Source: Vibrio aphrogenes (lineage in GTDB: Bacteria; Pseudomonadota; Gammaproteobacteria; Enterobacterales; Vibrionaceae). Taken from it: a DNA stretch of 64,000 nucleotides. The stretch lies in the NCBI RefSeq assembly GCF_002157735.2, contig NZ_AP018689.1, forward strand, positions 1,955,619 through 2,019,618, in the 5' to 3' direction. The translations under genes and the position numbers were made by a program. Positions within the stretch are counted from its first letter, which is position 1. The number at the start of each line of letters is the position of its first letter. The notes beneath the pieces are model-generated. The model saw only the letters and a list, made by a program, of their open reading frames with translations. It had not been told where the DNA came from and searched no databases. Below are positions 16,716 through 25,909 of the stretch, piece after piece.

Positions 16716-19574
16716 ATGGAAAAGACATATAACCCAACATCAATCGAACAAACGCTTTATCAGCGTTGGGAAGAGGCTGGTTACTTTAAGCCTCACGGTG
16801 ACACATCAAAAGACGCTTACAGCATCATGATCCCACCGCCAAACGTCACTGGTAGCCTTCACATGGGCCATGCTTTCCAAGATAGCATCATGGATACTCT
16901 TATCCGTTGTGAGCGCATGAAAGGTAAAAACACCTTATGGCAAGTAGGCACTGACCACGCAGGTATTGCAACCCAAATGGTGGTTGAGCGTAAAATTGCC
17001 GCAGAAGAAGGCAAAACTAAACACGATTATGGTCGTGATGCGTTCATCGACAAAATCTGGGAATGGAAAGGTGAATCAGGTGGCACTATCACTAAGCAGC
17101 TACGTCGTCTAGGTGCCTCTGTTGATTGGGATCGTGAGCGCTTTACCATGGATGCCGGTCTTTCTAATGCAGTTCAAGAAGTCTTTGTTCGCTTATATCA
17201 AGATGATTTAATTTACCGCGGTAAACGTTTGGTGAACTGGGATCCAAAACTGCACACGGCGATTTCTGATCTTGAAGTCGAAAATAAAGATAAAAAAGGC
17301 CACATGTGGCACTTCCGTTACCCATTGGCAGATGGTGTAAAAACTGCGGAAGGTAAAGATTACATTGTCGTCGCAACCACTCGTCCAGAAACAGTACTTG
17401 GTGATACTGGCGTAGCGGTGAACCCAGAAGATCCTCGTTATAAAAATCTGATTGGTAAAGACATCATTTTACCTATCGTAGATCGTCGTATTCCTATCGT
17501 TGCCGATGAGCATGCTGATATGGAAAAAGGCACAGGTTGTGTGAAGATCACTCCTGCGCACGATTTCAATGACTACGAAGTGGGCAAACGCCACCAGCTA
17601 CCAATGATTAACGTCTTGACCTTTGATGCCAACATCCGTGATGCGGCCGAAGTCTTTAACAGCAACGGTGAGCCAAGCGACGTCTATAGCACCGACATTC
17701 CAGCAGCCTACCAAGGTTTAGAGCGTTTTGCGGCCCGTAAAGCCGTGGTCGCCGAAATGGAAAGCTTAGGTCTACTTGATGAAATTAAAGATCATGATCT
17801 AACCGTTCCTTATGGCGACCGTGGTGGTGTAGTTATTGAACCTATGCTAACCGACCAATGGTACGTACGCGCTGCAACCTTGGCAGAGCCTGCCGTCAAA
17901 GCGGTTGAAGACGGTGATATTCAGTTTGTACCAAAACAATATGAAAACATGTACTTCTCTTGGATGCGTGATATTCAAGATTGGTGTATTTCTCGTCAAC
18001 TTTGGTGGGGTCACCGTATTCCAGCATGGTATGACAACGATGGTAACGTCTATGTTGGTCGTACCGAAGAAGAAGTACGTGAACAAAATAACCTCGCACC
18101 CGTGGTGGTTCTACGCCAAGATGATGACGTTCTGGATACTTGGTTCTCATCCGCACTTTGGACCTTTGGTACATTAGGTTGGCCGGAAGAAACTCCTGAA
18201 CTTAAAACCTTCCACCCATCAGACGTATTGGTTACAGGTTTTGACATCATCTTCTTCTGGGTTGCTCGTATGATCATGATGACCATGCACTTCTGTAAAG
18301 ATGAAAATGGCAAACCGCAAGTCCCATTCAAAACGGTTTATGTCACCGGTCTTATCCGTGATGAAAACGGCGATAAAATGTCGAAATCAAAGGGTAACGT
18401 ACTTGACCCAATCGATATGATCGACGGTATTGATTTAGAATCATTAGTCGCCAAACGCTGTGGCAACATGATGCAGCCACAACTAGCGAAAAAAATCGAA
18501 AAAGACACCCGTAAAACGTTTGAAAATGGTATCGAACCATACGGTACTGACGCATTGCGTTTCACTCTAGCCGCAATGGCTTCAACCGGTCGTGACATCA
18601 ACTGGGATATGAAACGTCTTGAAGGTTACCGTAACTTCTGTAACAAACTATGGAACGCCAGCCGTTACGTATTGATGAATACAGAAGATCAAGATTGTGG
18701 CTTTGCCGAAGGTGCTGAACTTGAATACTCTCTTGCAGACAAATGGATTGAGTCTCAATTTGAATTGGCTGCCAAAGAATTTAATGCTCACATTGAAAAC
18801 TTCCGTTTAGATATGGCAGCGAATACACTGTATGAATTTATCTGGAACCAATTCTGTGACTGGTATTTAGAATTAACTAAACCAGTATTATGGAAAGGCA
18901 CAGAAGCAAAACAACGTGCGACTCGTCGTACCTTAATTACGGTACTAGAGAAAACGTTACGTCTTGCTCACCCGGTGATCCCATACATCACAGAATCTAT
19001 CTGGCAAAGCGTTAAACCACTCGTCGAAGGCGTAGAAGGTGAAACTATCATGACTCAGGCACTGCCTCAGTTTGATGAAAATAACTTCGATCAAAAAGCG
19101 CTGGATGACATCGAATGGGTAAAACAATTCATTACTTGTATCCGTAACTTACGTGCAGAATATGATATTGCACCAAGTGTACCGCTATCTGTCATGTTAA
19201 AAGCCGATTCAGTGGATGCTAAACGTCTTGCTGATAACCTTGCAGTATTAAGTGCGCTAGGTAAATTAGAAGAGGTAAAAGTATTAGCTGAAGGTGAAGC
19301 AACGCCAGCTTGCGCGACTGCACTTGTAGGTAAATCGACACTGATGATCCCAATGGCAGGTTTGATTGATAAAGATGCAGAATTGGCGCGTTTAGATAAA
19401 GAAGTGGCCAAAACTCACGGCGAAATCAAACGTATCGAAGGTAAGCTCAACAACCAAGGTTTCGTTGCAAAAGCACCTGAAGCGGTTGTTGCGGCTGAGC
19501 GTGCGAAACTAGAAGGTTACCAAGAAACCTTAGTGAAACTAGAAGAGCAAAAAGCGACGATTGCAGCGTTGTAA
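16716..19574 (+). CDS. valS: Valine--tRNA ligase
   Basis: Class Ia synthetase charging tRNA-Val, 952 aa, normal for gammaproteobacteria. The HIGH-type motif is in '[14 protein letters not shown]' at about 42-55 and KMSKS at 554-558. The CP1 editing domain occupies about 190-330 ('[15 protein letters not shown]'). The tRNA-binding domain follows KMSKS, and a C-terminal coiled coil at about 885-945 ends the protein. The region around 573-598 ('[20 protein letters not shown]') is the proteobacterial ValRS insertion. No T-box or leader peptide is visible upstream. Confidence 0.98.
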   Translation: MEKTYNPTSIEQTLYQRWEEAGYFKPHGDTSKDAYSIMIPPPNVTGSLHMGHAFQDSIMDTLIRCERMKGKNTLWQVGTDHAGIATQMVVERKIAAEEGKTKHDYGRDAFIDKIWEWKGESGGTITKQLRRLGASVDWDRERFTMDAGLSNAVQEVFVRLYQDDLIYRGKRLVNWDPKLHTAISDLEVENKDKKGHMWHFRYPLADGVKTAEGKDYIVVATTRPETVLGDTGVAVNPEDPRYKNLIGKDIILPIVDRRIPIVADEHADMEKGTGCVKITPAHDFNDYEVGKRHQLPMINVLTFDANIRDAAEVFNSNGEPSDVYSTDIPAAYQGLERFAARKAVVAEMESLGLLDEIKDHDLTVPYGDRGGVVIEPMLTDQWYVRAATLAEPAVKAVEDGDIQFVPKQYENMYFSWMRDIQDWCISRQLWWGHRIPAWYDNDGNVYVGRTEEEVREQNNLAPVVVLRQDDDVLDTWFSSALWTFGTLGWPEETPELKTFHPSDVLVTGFDIIFFWVARMIMMTMHFCKDENGKPQVPFKTVYVTGLIRDENGDKMSKSKGNVLDPIDMIDGIDLESLVAKRCGNMMQPQLAKKIEKDTRKTFENGIEPYGTDALRFTLAAMASTGRDINWDMKRLEGYRNFCNKLWNASRYVLMNTEDQDCGFAEGAELEYSLADKWIESQFELAAKEFNAHIENFRLDMAANTLYEFIWNQFCDWYLELTKPVLWKGTEAKQRATRRTLITVLEKTLRLAHPVIPYITESIWQSVKPLVEGVEGETIMTQALPQFDENNFDQKALDDIEWVKQFITCIRNLRAEYDIAPSVPLSVMLKADSVDAKRLADNLAVLSALGKLEEVKVLAEGEATPACATALVGKSTLMIPMAGLIDKDAELARLDKEVAKTHGEIKRIEGKLNNQGFVAKAPEAVVAAERAKLEGYQETLVKLEEQKATIAAL

Positions 19575-19605
19575 ATCGAGGCCGTCTAGTCAATAACTTC
19601 AAATC

Positions 19606-19633
19606 AAAGGCTAACCCAAACGGTTAGCCTTTT
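19606..19633 (+). terminator. Terminator of valS
   Basis: Stem AAAGGCTAAC/GTTAGCCTTT with loop CCAAACG, then T-run. The minus-strand side also has A-rich flanks. Confidence 0.85.
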
Positions 19634-19780
19634 TTATTCTATCCTTTATTCCTCTGACATCACTAATCGAAGCTCGATATCAAGTATTTCTATTTTTTTA
19701 GATCTCTCTGTCGGGTTAGCAGTAAAAACTAAACCATGATTCGAATTCTTATCCTTAATCCAGCTTTGAACTAATTTCGA

Positions 19781-20134
19781 TCAAGCTTCACCTTGTATAA
19801 CTTGAGTATATTGACCACGATTTGAATCAAACACTGCAATTTTATCTTTCCAACCAACACAAACGTTTAAGTTTTCACAAAAAAAATCATAATTTACAGT
19901 ATCTTTTTCCCAATGCTGATGAACGCCATAGATAGCAACCTTACTGAAAGTAGGAGAAAGAGACGACGTACCAAAGATAATATTAAGCTCCGCTTTCTTC
20001 AGCACACCTTCAATACCGGTAAGATCAAATTTGGCTAAAGACTCATAATCATAGGGAACAGACGCGTGTGTACGAGCATAGCCACCAACAAACGCCGCTC
20101 CATTTTTCATCCCCCCCCCCACTCTTAATTCCAA
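19781..20134 (-). pseudogene. Out-of-frame 3' part of the secreted protein gene (DNRLRE-like domain)
   Basis: This frame continues the gene at 20049-21683 after the G10 tract. Its useful part begins at 'MKNGAAFVGGYART' and reads as a beta-rich domain with 'SLAKFDLTGIEGVLKKAELN' and 'VAIYGVHQHWEKDTVNYD', the pattern of DNRLRE/CBM96-type modules on secreted bacterial proteins. It has no ribosome site and no true start of its own. With nine G (or twelve) in the tract the two frames join exactly into one protein of 633 residues. Whether the break is biological or an assembly slip cannot be told here. Confidence 0.75.
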
Positions 20135-21683
20135 TCAAATCAGCCTTACGGTTGATTTTAACGGCAGGAATAAATACCTCCTTTTTGTAAGCTTTACTCT
20201 TACCTAATTGTCTGAGCATTTTATTTTTCCCCATCCCGTTGCCATAAAATAATACTGACCGGATAATATATGGCCCATCTGATTTCCTTAACTTCTCGCC
20301 AGGAACAGAAAATGAGATAGTGTTATCACCTTCAGATAGCTCTCGAGTAAAATTTAAAGTATCTATGGTTTCAAAATTAGCAGATAGAATTGTTAGGGAT
20401 GTTGTATAAGCCCCAGCTTGCTTCACATATACAGGAAAACTAAATTCCAAAGATTTGATATAGAATTGATCCTCAGACCAAACCTCTGACGTGCTTAAAT
20501 CTGGAGTTATCTCTATATCATCACGGCAAAAGTTAATATCTCTCAAAGAAAAAGATTCGTTAATGGCTACGCGAGGGTTAACCACAGAATTAAACTCTCG
20601 TGTTCCTGACTTTGAAGTGTCTGTTATCTCTATTAATAAAGGCGAAAATGAAAGTATATCGCTATTTGAAAAAGTATTTATAAGCTTTTGCTTTGAAAAT
20701 GCCAATTCAATTTCATGCTCTCCCTCTGGCAACGTAAACACTTTAATTGCTCTAACTCCAAAGAAACGCTTTTGTATTTTATTTAATGAACTATAAAAAC
20801 TGTATTCTCCAGCCTTTTTAATCGTTACATTTGCTTTTAAAATAAGCTCATTTACACATCCTCCTTCTGAAAAGGACAACTGAGTGTTATTCACTTTAGC
20901 CATTTGCTCAGTCGCCACAATATTCTTTCCAGCATAAGTTTTGTATTGATATCCCAAGTGGTGAGCAATTACCTTACTCTCAATAATATGCTCTCCTACT
21001 TGCTGGTAAGGAATATTGTCTGGTGCTGTATAAACACCATCTCCAGCTACGGCATCCAAACCTAACCCATCATCATAGCCAGTTAAGGTTTCACGAGTGC
21101 CATCAGGATAAGTCACCACAATGGGAACAGTCGCATCTAACACGGGTTCTCCATTTGCAGTCACTAATACCGCTGGTACCATTAAATCTCCAACTACAGC
21201 CAAATGACTCAATATGGCTACTTTGGCATTGAGTACAGACTTTCTAAATACTTGAAGTGCAATGGCAGAATCATAATTTATTTCATCGTATTGAATGATA
21301 AATTTCCAAATACCTGTTTTGCTACCAACATCCATTAATGGTAATTTATAGCTCGCACCTGGTAGTCCCGGTTCAATTTCCTCTCCATGAGTAATGGAAA
21401 CCAACTTACTATGACTATCGATCACCATATTTCCATCAGAATCAATCAATTCAAAATGCGCATTAGTGATGGGGATCACCAGAGTTGAAAAGAATGATTG
21501 CCCACGATTTACCTCGAATTCCACAATAGTCTGGTGATCGCCAGATTTAAAAGGCTCATCAATTATTTCAAACAATTCTTTACCTGAAAATAAAGGGACA
21601 GTATCTCTCGCTAAAAGATGAGAACTAAAACAAAAGGCGATACTCAACACAAAAACTTTTAAAATATTGCCATAGTATTTCAT
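20049..21683 (-). CDS. Secreted protein with choice-of-anchor-X-like domain, truncated at a G10 tract
   Basis: 544 aa as assembled. A Sec signal peptide covers about residues 1-25 (hydrophobic core then 'HLLARD'). A region near residues 180-230 holds 'LTGYDDGLGLDAVAGDGVY', typical of choice-of-anchor X and TIGR03503-like surface proteins of vibrios. A beta-rich region follows to about 535. At the G10 tract the frame turns into 'DEKWSGVCWWLCSYTRVCSL' and stops, losing the C-terminal domain encoded at 19781-20111. The gene is AT-richer than its neighbours and sits alone between valS and a divergent DUF2061 gene. Function unknown; surface attachment is only a guess. Confidence 0.7.
   Translation of the reverse strand: MKYYGNILKVFVLSIAFCFSSHLLARDTVPLFSGKELFEIIDEPFKSGDHQTIVEFEVNRGQSFFSTLVIPITNAHFELIDSDGNMVIDSHSKLVSITHGEEIEPGLPGASYKLPLMDVGSKTGIWKFIIQYDEINYDSAIALQVFRKSVLNAKVAILSHLAVVGDLMVPAVLVTANGEPVLDATVPIVVTYPDGTRETLTGYDDGLGLDAVAGDGVYTAPDNIPYQQVGEHIIESKVIAHHLGYQYKTYAGKNIVATEQMAKVNNTQLSFSEGGCVNELILKANVTIKKAGEYSFYSSLNKIQKRFFGVRAIKVFTLPEGEHEIELAFSKQKLINTFSNSDILSFSPLLIEITDTSKSGTREFNSVVNPRVAINESFSLRDINFCRDDIEITPDLSTSEVWSEDQFYIKSLEFSFPVYVKQAGAYTTSLTILSANFETIDTLNFTRELSEGDNTISFSVPGEKLRKSDGPYIIRSVLFYGNGMGKNKMLRQLGKSKAYKKEVFIPAVKINRKADLIGIKSGGGDEKWSGVCWWLCSYTRVCSL
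20111..20120 (+). repeat. Homopolymer C10 (G10 in the coding strand), candidate slippage site
   Basis: Ten consecutive C on the + strand inside the secreted-protein gene. I noticed no other mononucleotide G or C run of this length in the window. A one-base loss restores the full 633-residue frame. Confidence 0.9.
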
Positions 21684-22008
21684 GATTGTTCTCCCAAGCT
21701 CATAGCCATAATTTGATCAATAAACAACCTCATAGTGTCAGGATTTTTTACCGTACTGTGATTGGCTATTTCTATTTAAGAACTAACCAATGCAAGTCAA
21801 ATGGACAGGTATATTAATAAAATCAAAAAATCTATAAGTCTTAAAAAAGATTACATTTCATAGTACTTAGGATTCAAAAGGTAACGAAGGGAATCATAGA
21901 ATCAATAGGTTTTATCTATCAAACAAATAATCAAATCCGCCCTTTACGAAATGATAATTATTCGCAATAATGTAGTTAAACCAAGCAAGATTGCTTTCAG
22001 GGGGAATT
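21684..22008. promoter_or_regulatory. Divergent intergenic region with promoter and Fur-like site
   Basis: AT-rich gap between the secreted-protein gene and the DUF2061 gene. On the + strand TTTACG (21943-21948), a 17-bp spacer and AATAAT (21966-21971) form a plausible promoter. TGATAATTATTCGCA at 21952-21966 fits a Fur 7-1-7 box (TGATAAT-N-ATTATCA) at 13 of 15 positions (spacer base included) and covers the spacer, where repressor binding would block RNA polymerase. No promoter for the minus-strand gene could be placed. Confidence 0.45.
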
Positions 22009-22464
22009 ATGAAAAAGACACTAACATTTGCAGTATTACACTTTAGCGTAGCCTTTACTTTAGCTTATGTATTAACTGGCGATATTATTCTAGGTAGCTT
22101 GATTGCCATGACAGAGCCAATGGTCAACACCGTGGCCTTCTACTTCCATGAAAAAGTATGGCAAGGTAAAAAATTAAATCGCATTGCCTTAATGTCACCA
22201 AGCCGTAAAACCGCAAGCTTTGCTGTCTTACACTTTAGTGTCGCATTTACTGTCGCTTACTTATTAACTGGAGATTTATTTGTCGGTGGTTTAATGGCAA
22301 CACTGGAACCAAGCGTTAACACCGTAGTGTTCTACTTCCACGAACGTTTCTGGCAACGTAACGAACAAGCGAAAGTTACCTTACATTGCCACCACCATGA
22401 TTTGCACCAACACAGTCATGAAATAGCCGAAATGCCACAAGTTGAAAAAGAAATCTATTCATAA
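22009..22464 (+). CDS. Tandem DUF2061 membrane protein
   Basis: 151 aa made of two near-identical DUF2061 units: residues about 1-55 ('AVLHFSVAFTLAYVLTGDI' to 'TVAFYFHEKVWQ') and about 63-117 ('AVLHFSVAFTVAYLLTGDL' to 'TVVFYFHERFWQ'). Each has two hydrophobic helices, so four membrane spans in all. The tail is His-rich ('HCHHHDLHQHSHE'), which could bind metal. The ATG at 22009 follows a strong AGGGGG site; an in-frame TTG at 21991 is not needed. No function is established; the Fur-like site upstream and the His tail hint at a metal link (inference). Confidence 0.82.
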   Translation: MKKTLTFAVLHFSVAFTLAYVLTGDIILGSLIAMTEPMVNTVAFYFHEKVWQGKKLNRIALMSPSRKTASFAVLHFSVAFTVAYLLTGDLFVGGLMATLEPSVNTVVFYFHERFWQRNEQAKVTLHCHHHDLHQHSHEIAEMPQVEKEIYS

Positions 22465-22486
22465 GTAACCACTTTCATATCCCCCT

Positions 22487-22518
22487 CACAAAGCCCATCT
22501 TATTCGATGGGCTTTGTG
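22487..22518 (+). terminator. Hairpin terminator after the DUF2061 gene
   Basis: A 13-bp perfect stem CACAAAGCCCATC/GATGGGCTTTGTG with a 6-nt loop. The T-tail is weak, so termination may be partial. Confidence 0.6.
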
Positions 22519-22591
22519 CTATTCCAAGGTGACAAGACCAACGACATTAGCTATAACAGTGCTCATCTTTTTTACAGCACACGACTCCAAA

Positions 22592-23077
22592 ATGTCTTTT
22601 TATATTCGCCCCATAAAACACAGTGATAATCCCGCCCTTGCTCAAGTTATTCGTCACGTCTCGGCTGAATTTGGTTTGACCGCAGATAAAGGCTATAGCG
22701 TTGCCGATCCAACCTTAGATTCTCTGTTTGAGGTTTATAATCGGCCGCAGTCTCACTATTGGGTTTTAACTGATGCTAGCGACGCTGTCGTAGGTGGCGC
22801 TGGGATCGCTCCTTTAATGGGAAGACCCGAGGTGTGTGAATTGCAAAAGATGTACTTTCTCAGCAAACCCCGTGGGCAAGGATATGCCAAAAAATTGCTT
22901 ACCTTGTGTTTACAAACGGCAAAAGAGATAGGGTATAAGCAATGTTATTTAGAATCAACCGCTGAACTTAAAGCCGCATTAGGACTATACGAACATATGG
23001 GGTTTACTCATCTCGAGCAGCATTGGGGAAATACCGGCCATAGTGATTGTGAAATTGTGATGGTGAAAGAGCTCTAA
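22592..23077 (+). CDS. GNAT family N-acetyltransferase
   Basis: 162 aa from the ATG at 22592; a longer frame from 22514 has an N-terminus unlike the family and overlaps the preceding hairpin. The acetyl-CoA binding signature is in 'QKMYFLSKPRGQGYAKKLL' (R/Q-X-X-G-X-G/A form as RGQGYA), followed by 'LESTAELKAALGLYEHMGF'. The family moves acetyl from acetyl-CoA to an amine; the substrate cannot be read from the sequence. Divergence in the first 60 residues is normal for GNAT enzymes. It lies alone between two unrelated genes. Confidence 0.88.
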   Translation: MSFYIRPIKHSDNPALAQVIRHVSAEFGLTADKGYSVADPTLDSLFEVYNRPQSHYWVLTDASDAVVGGAGIAPLMGRPEVCELQKMYFLSKPRGQGYAKKLLTLCLQTAKEIGYKQCYLESTAELKAALGLYEHMGFTHLEQHWGNTGHSDCEIVMVKEL

Positions 23078-23139
23078 TCACCACCCAAGTTTAGTTGGCA
23101 TGTAATCATTCAGTCTTTGCCTTTCTTTAAGCCTTCACT

Positions 23140-23946
23140 TTATAAAGGATAATGGCTCACCTGCTGCGTTTCATCTAACGCAACATCAAATTTGAAGTGG
23201 TAGCCATCTAAATGTACATAAAGCTCCGTGCTTCCGGATAAAGCTTGGTGACTTTGCTGATCAATCACCGCATATTTAGGCGCATCGACTTGAAAAATAG
23301 CAGTTACGTGATCGCTTCTTATGTCCAGTGGTATGGTGTGAGTCATCCCTTCATATTGAATCTTCGTAGACACCAGGCCAGGCTTTAATGTGTGATAGTA
23401 CACATCTACTTTCAATTCACAGCCACCACCATGATGCCAAATTTGCTCAGTGACCACATGTTGTAAACGGACGTTCTTCACCAAACGCAAAAAAGGACGT
23501 TGATAAATCCCTACGGCATGCTCAGGTAAATGTGTTGCTCGCTCTCCAAGATAACAGACAGTATTAGGCTCATCGAGCAAGAGATCTTCATCCGGTTCTA
23601 AGAATAAAATCTCTATTCTATTTCGACCTAAAGCTAAATACGATTTAATGTCTTTTTGGTAGCGATCTTGTGATCCATCACAATCAAATACAGCAACGCC
23701 ACTGACACGCACTTCTGCGTACCCTTCCACACCATCGAGCACCAAATCAATACCAGAGAGATCAAGCATCGCCTGATCCACTTCGATATCATGCATCAAG
23801 TGCCATTCTTGTTGTTTGATTTGCTCTTCTGTTAAATCGCTGGGTAACACAGAGCTTAATTTCGCAGGGAAAGTAATATCCGTTTGCGGAATGGATAAAT
23901 CGGTTAAAGGAGATAACTGCCAGAAGCCGTCAAGTTGCAGGTGCAT
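23140..23946 (-). CDS. Uncharacterised protein with a glycosyl-hydrolase-2-like sugar-binding fold
   Basis: 268 aa, no signal peptide and no membrane segment. The first 150 residues resemble the jelly-roll sugar-binding module at the start of beta-mannosidase or beta-galactosidase (family 2), with 'DLVLDGVEGYAEVRVSGVAV' and 'YLALGRNRIEILFLEPDEDL'. The usual catalytic TIM-barrel is absent, so enzyme activity is unlikely. It lies just downstream of rraB on the same strand, a pairing I associate with vibrios. Sugar binding is inference; I do not know a role. Confidence 0.65.
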   Translation of the reverse strand: MHLQLDGFWQLSPLTDLSIPQTDITFPAKLSSVLPSDLTEEQIKQQEWHLMHDIEVDQAMLDLSGIDLVLDGVEGYAEVRVSGVAVFDCDGSQDRYQKDIKSYLALGRNRIEILFLEPDEDLLLDEPNTVCYLGERATHLPEHAVGIYQRPFLRLVKNVRLQHVVTEQIWHHGGGCELKVDVYYHTLKPGLVSTKIQYEGMTHTIPLDIRSDHVTAIFQVDAPKYAVIDQQSHQALSGSTELYVHLDGYHFKFDVALDETQQVSHYPL

Positions 23947-24023
23947 AATCGTCCATGAATCTCAATAAAATAGATATAAAAATACCAGCAACAAAGGCTG
24001 GTACTTTTACGAAATAACAATAA

Positions 24024-24458
24024 TTACTCGGCGTCGTAATCGTCATTAGCTTCATCATAAATGGCATCTTCACCTTCATAGAAAGTGCCCCAACCATCAT
24101 AAATAATGTCATGTTTTTCAGCTAGATTAACCAGCTTTTCAACTTGCTCATCAATTAAGTTAGCATCGAGTGCTGATTGCATAATAGCATCACAGCATAA
24201 CACTTTAGCACCATCTTCATCTTCTGTTTCTTCGGCTTCTAACACTTCAAAGCCCATTTGGAATGCTTCCATAACGGCTTTTTCTAAGGTTTCAAAGTCT
24301 TCTGCAAATAGATGATGTTCAATGTCATACAGTGCATCTGGATCACTGCCATCTTCAATCAATGCCGCGATAATTTCACGTGTTTCTTCTTTTTGAAATT
24401 CAATCAGTTCTTCTACCGACATGTAGTCGTCTTGCATAGATTGATCGTTGTTAGACAT
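24024..24458 (-). CDS. rraB: Ribonuclease E inhibitor RraB
   Basis: Small acidic protein (144 aa) that binds RNase E and changes which RNAs it degrades. Start chosen at the ATG at 24458, which has GGAG upstream and gives the family opening 'MSNNDQSM'; the frame itself extends upstream to 24521. Core motifs '[20 protein letters not shown]' and '[16 protein letters not shown]' are conserved. The C-terminus is strongly acidic ('[10 protein letters not shown]'). Divergent from argF. Confidence 0.92.
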   Translation of the reverse strand: MSNNDQSMQDDYMSVEELIEFQKEETREIIAALIEDGSDPDALYDIEHHLFAEDFETLEKAVMEAFQMGFEVLEAEETEDEDGAKVLCCDAIMQSALDANLIDEQVEKLVNLAEKHDIIYDGWGTFYEGEDAIYDEANDDYDAE

Positions 24459-24591
24459 AACTGGGCTCCAGTATTGAGGCTCGAATAAAAAATATAGGCG
24501 ATATTTTGCCATGAAAGCCACAACTAATCACGCTTTACCATAGGGTGAATAATGATTTCCTAGCCAGTAATAAATCAAGATATTCATTTTG

Positions 24592-24650
24592 TTGAAACTC
24601 CCCCTTATCGCCATAAATAAAAATTCACATATTAAGCATTTTTATGTAAA
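24592..24650 (+). promoter_or_regulatory. argF promoter with tandem ARG boxes
   Basis: TTGAAA (24592-24597), a 16-bp spacer, and TAAATA (24614-24619). A box TAAAT-AAAA-ATTCA (24614-24627) differs from the ArgR core TGAAT-N4-ATTCA at one base and overlaps the -10. A weaker box AGCAT-TTTT-ATGTA follows at 24635-24648 with the 3-bp gap expected between 18-bp ARG boxes. This implies arginine repression through ArgR. The second box alone would not be convincing. Confidence 0.6.
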
Positions 24651-24685
24651 GTAAATTATCAGAATCAATCAACAAGGACGTGTTT

Positions 24686-25690
24686 ATGGCTTTCAATCTA
24701 CGCAATCGCCATTTTTTGAAATTATTGGATTTCACCCCTCAGGAAATTGAATTCCTATTGGATTTATCACGCGATCTTAAACGTGCCAAATATGCAGGTT
24801 GCGAAAAAAAGACCCTGCTGGGTAAAAACATTGCGTTAATCTTTGAAAAATCCTCAACACGAACTCGCTGTGCCTTTGAAGTGGCCGCTTTTGATCAAGG
24901 TGCGCAAGTCTCATACCTTGGGCCTTCTGGCTCGCAGATCGGACATAAAGAGTCAATGAAAGATACCGCTCGGGTTTTGGGAAGAATGTACGATGGGATT
25001 GAATACCGAGGGTATGGCCAAGCGATTGTTGAAGAGCTCGCTGAACATGCGGGAGTTCCGGTTTGGAATGGATTGACTGATGAATTTCATCCCACACAAA
25101 TCTTGGCCGATTTTCTGACCATGCAAGAATACAGCCCACATAAATCCATCAAACAAGTCTCTTTTGCCTACCTTGGTGATGCTCGCAATAATATGGGAAA
25201 TTCCCTGATGGTGGGAGCGGTAAAAATGGGAATGGATATTCGTCTTGTTGCACCCAAAGCTTTTTGGCCAGACGAGCATTTAGTGGCCACTTGCCAGCAG
25301 ATAGCTCAAACAACCGGTGCGACCATTACCTTAACGGAACATGTCGCAGAAGGAGTACAAGGGTGTGACTTCTTATATACCGATGTGTGGGTTTCAATGG
25401 GAGAAGCACCACAAGCTTGGGATGAACGTGTTGCCTTAATGACGCCTTACCAAATTAATATGGATACCCTACAAGCGACGGGTAACCCCAATGTGAAGTT
25501 TATGCATTGTCTGCCGGCTTTCCATAATGACGAAACTACCGTCGGTAAAGAAGTGGCTGAGAAGTATGGTATGAAAGGGCTAGAGGTCACGGAAGAAGTC
25601 TTTGAGTCCGATTATTCGATTGTCTTTGATCAAGCGGAAAATCGTATGCACACTATCAAAGCTGTCATGGTGGCGACATTAGGGCAATAA
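24686..25690 (+). CDS. argF: Ornithine carbamoyltransferase
   Basis: Catabolic or anabolic OTCase; here the ARG boxes favour the arginine biosynthesis form, which makes citrulline from ornithine and carbamoyl phosphate. 334 aa from the ATG at 24686 (AAGGA seven bases before). The carbamoyl-phosphate loop 'SSTRTR' is at about 56-61, 'DEFHPTQ' near 132-138, and the ornithine-site 'HCLPAFH' with Cys275. The gene stands alone upstream of pyrBI, so two transcarbamylases that share carbamoyl phosphate lie side by side. Confidence 0.96.
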   Translation: MAFNLRNRHFLKLLDFTPQEIEFLLDLSRDLKRAKYAGCEKKTLLGKNIALIFEKSSTRTRCAFEVAAFDQGAQVSYLGPSGSQIGHKESMKDTARVLGRMYDGIEYRGYGQAIVEELAEHAGVPVWNGLTDEFHPTQILADFLTMQEYSPHKSIKQVSFAYLGDARNNMGNSLMVGAVKMGMDIRLVAPKAFWPDEHLVATCQQIAQTTGATITLTEHVAEGVQGCDFLYTDVWVSMGEAPQAWDERVALMTPYQINMDTLQATGNPNVKFMHCLPAFHNDETTVGKEVAEKYGMKGLEVTEEVFESDYSIVFDQAENRMHTIKAVMVATLGQ

Positions 25691-25710
25691 AAAAACCTTA
25701 AAGCAATCGC

Positions 25711-25738
25711 TTGCGCTAAAACTATTTGTGAGTATAAT
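25711..25738 (+). promoter_or_regulatory. pyrBI promoter
   Basis: TTGCGC (25711-25716), a 16-bp spacer and a perfect TATAAT (25733-25738). The leader peptide ATG follows at 25764. Confidence 0.65.
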
Positions 25739-25763
25739 TTGCGCAATTCAAATAGGAGTCAGT

Positions 25764-25847
25764 ATGCGAAAGCAACATTACAATCACCAATTGACCTACG
25801 AGCCATGTTGCTTGTTAGATGTTGTTTTTAGTTCTACTCCTTCATGA
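25764..25847 (+). CDS. pyrL: pyrBI operon leader peptide
   Basis: 27-residue leader beginning 'MRKQHYNHQLTYEPCCLL', with TAGGAG upstream of the ATG and the stop (TGA) three bases before the attenuator stem. The transcript is U-rich before the terminator (GTTGTTTTTAGTTCT), where polymerase pauses at low UTP. In the enterobacterial pyrBI model the trailing ribosome then melts the terminator and lets transcription into pyrB. Position and layout fit that model closely; the peptide sequence itself is not expected to be conserved. The identification is by context. Confidence 0.8.
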   Translation: MRKQHYNHQLTYEPCCLLDVVFSSTPS

Positions 25848-25849
25848 TC

Positions 25850-25876
25850 AAGCCTCCTTTATTGGAGGCTTTTTTG
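25850..25876 (+). terminator. Attenuator of pyrBI
   Basis: Stem AAGCCTCC/GGAGGCTT with loop TTTATT, then T-run. It starts three bases past the leader stop, so a ribosome at the stop codon would cover the first arm. Confidence 0.85.
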
Positions 25877-25909
25877 TATCTGTTACTTGTGTAAATGTAA
25901 GGACAAATC

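Noticed and set aside
17896..18331. Long antisense frames inside valS
   Set aside because: They mirror strong codon bias in valS, and no start signals or family features are seen.
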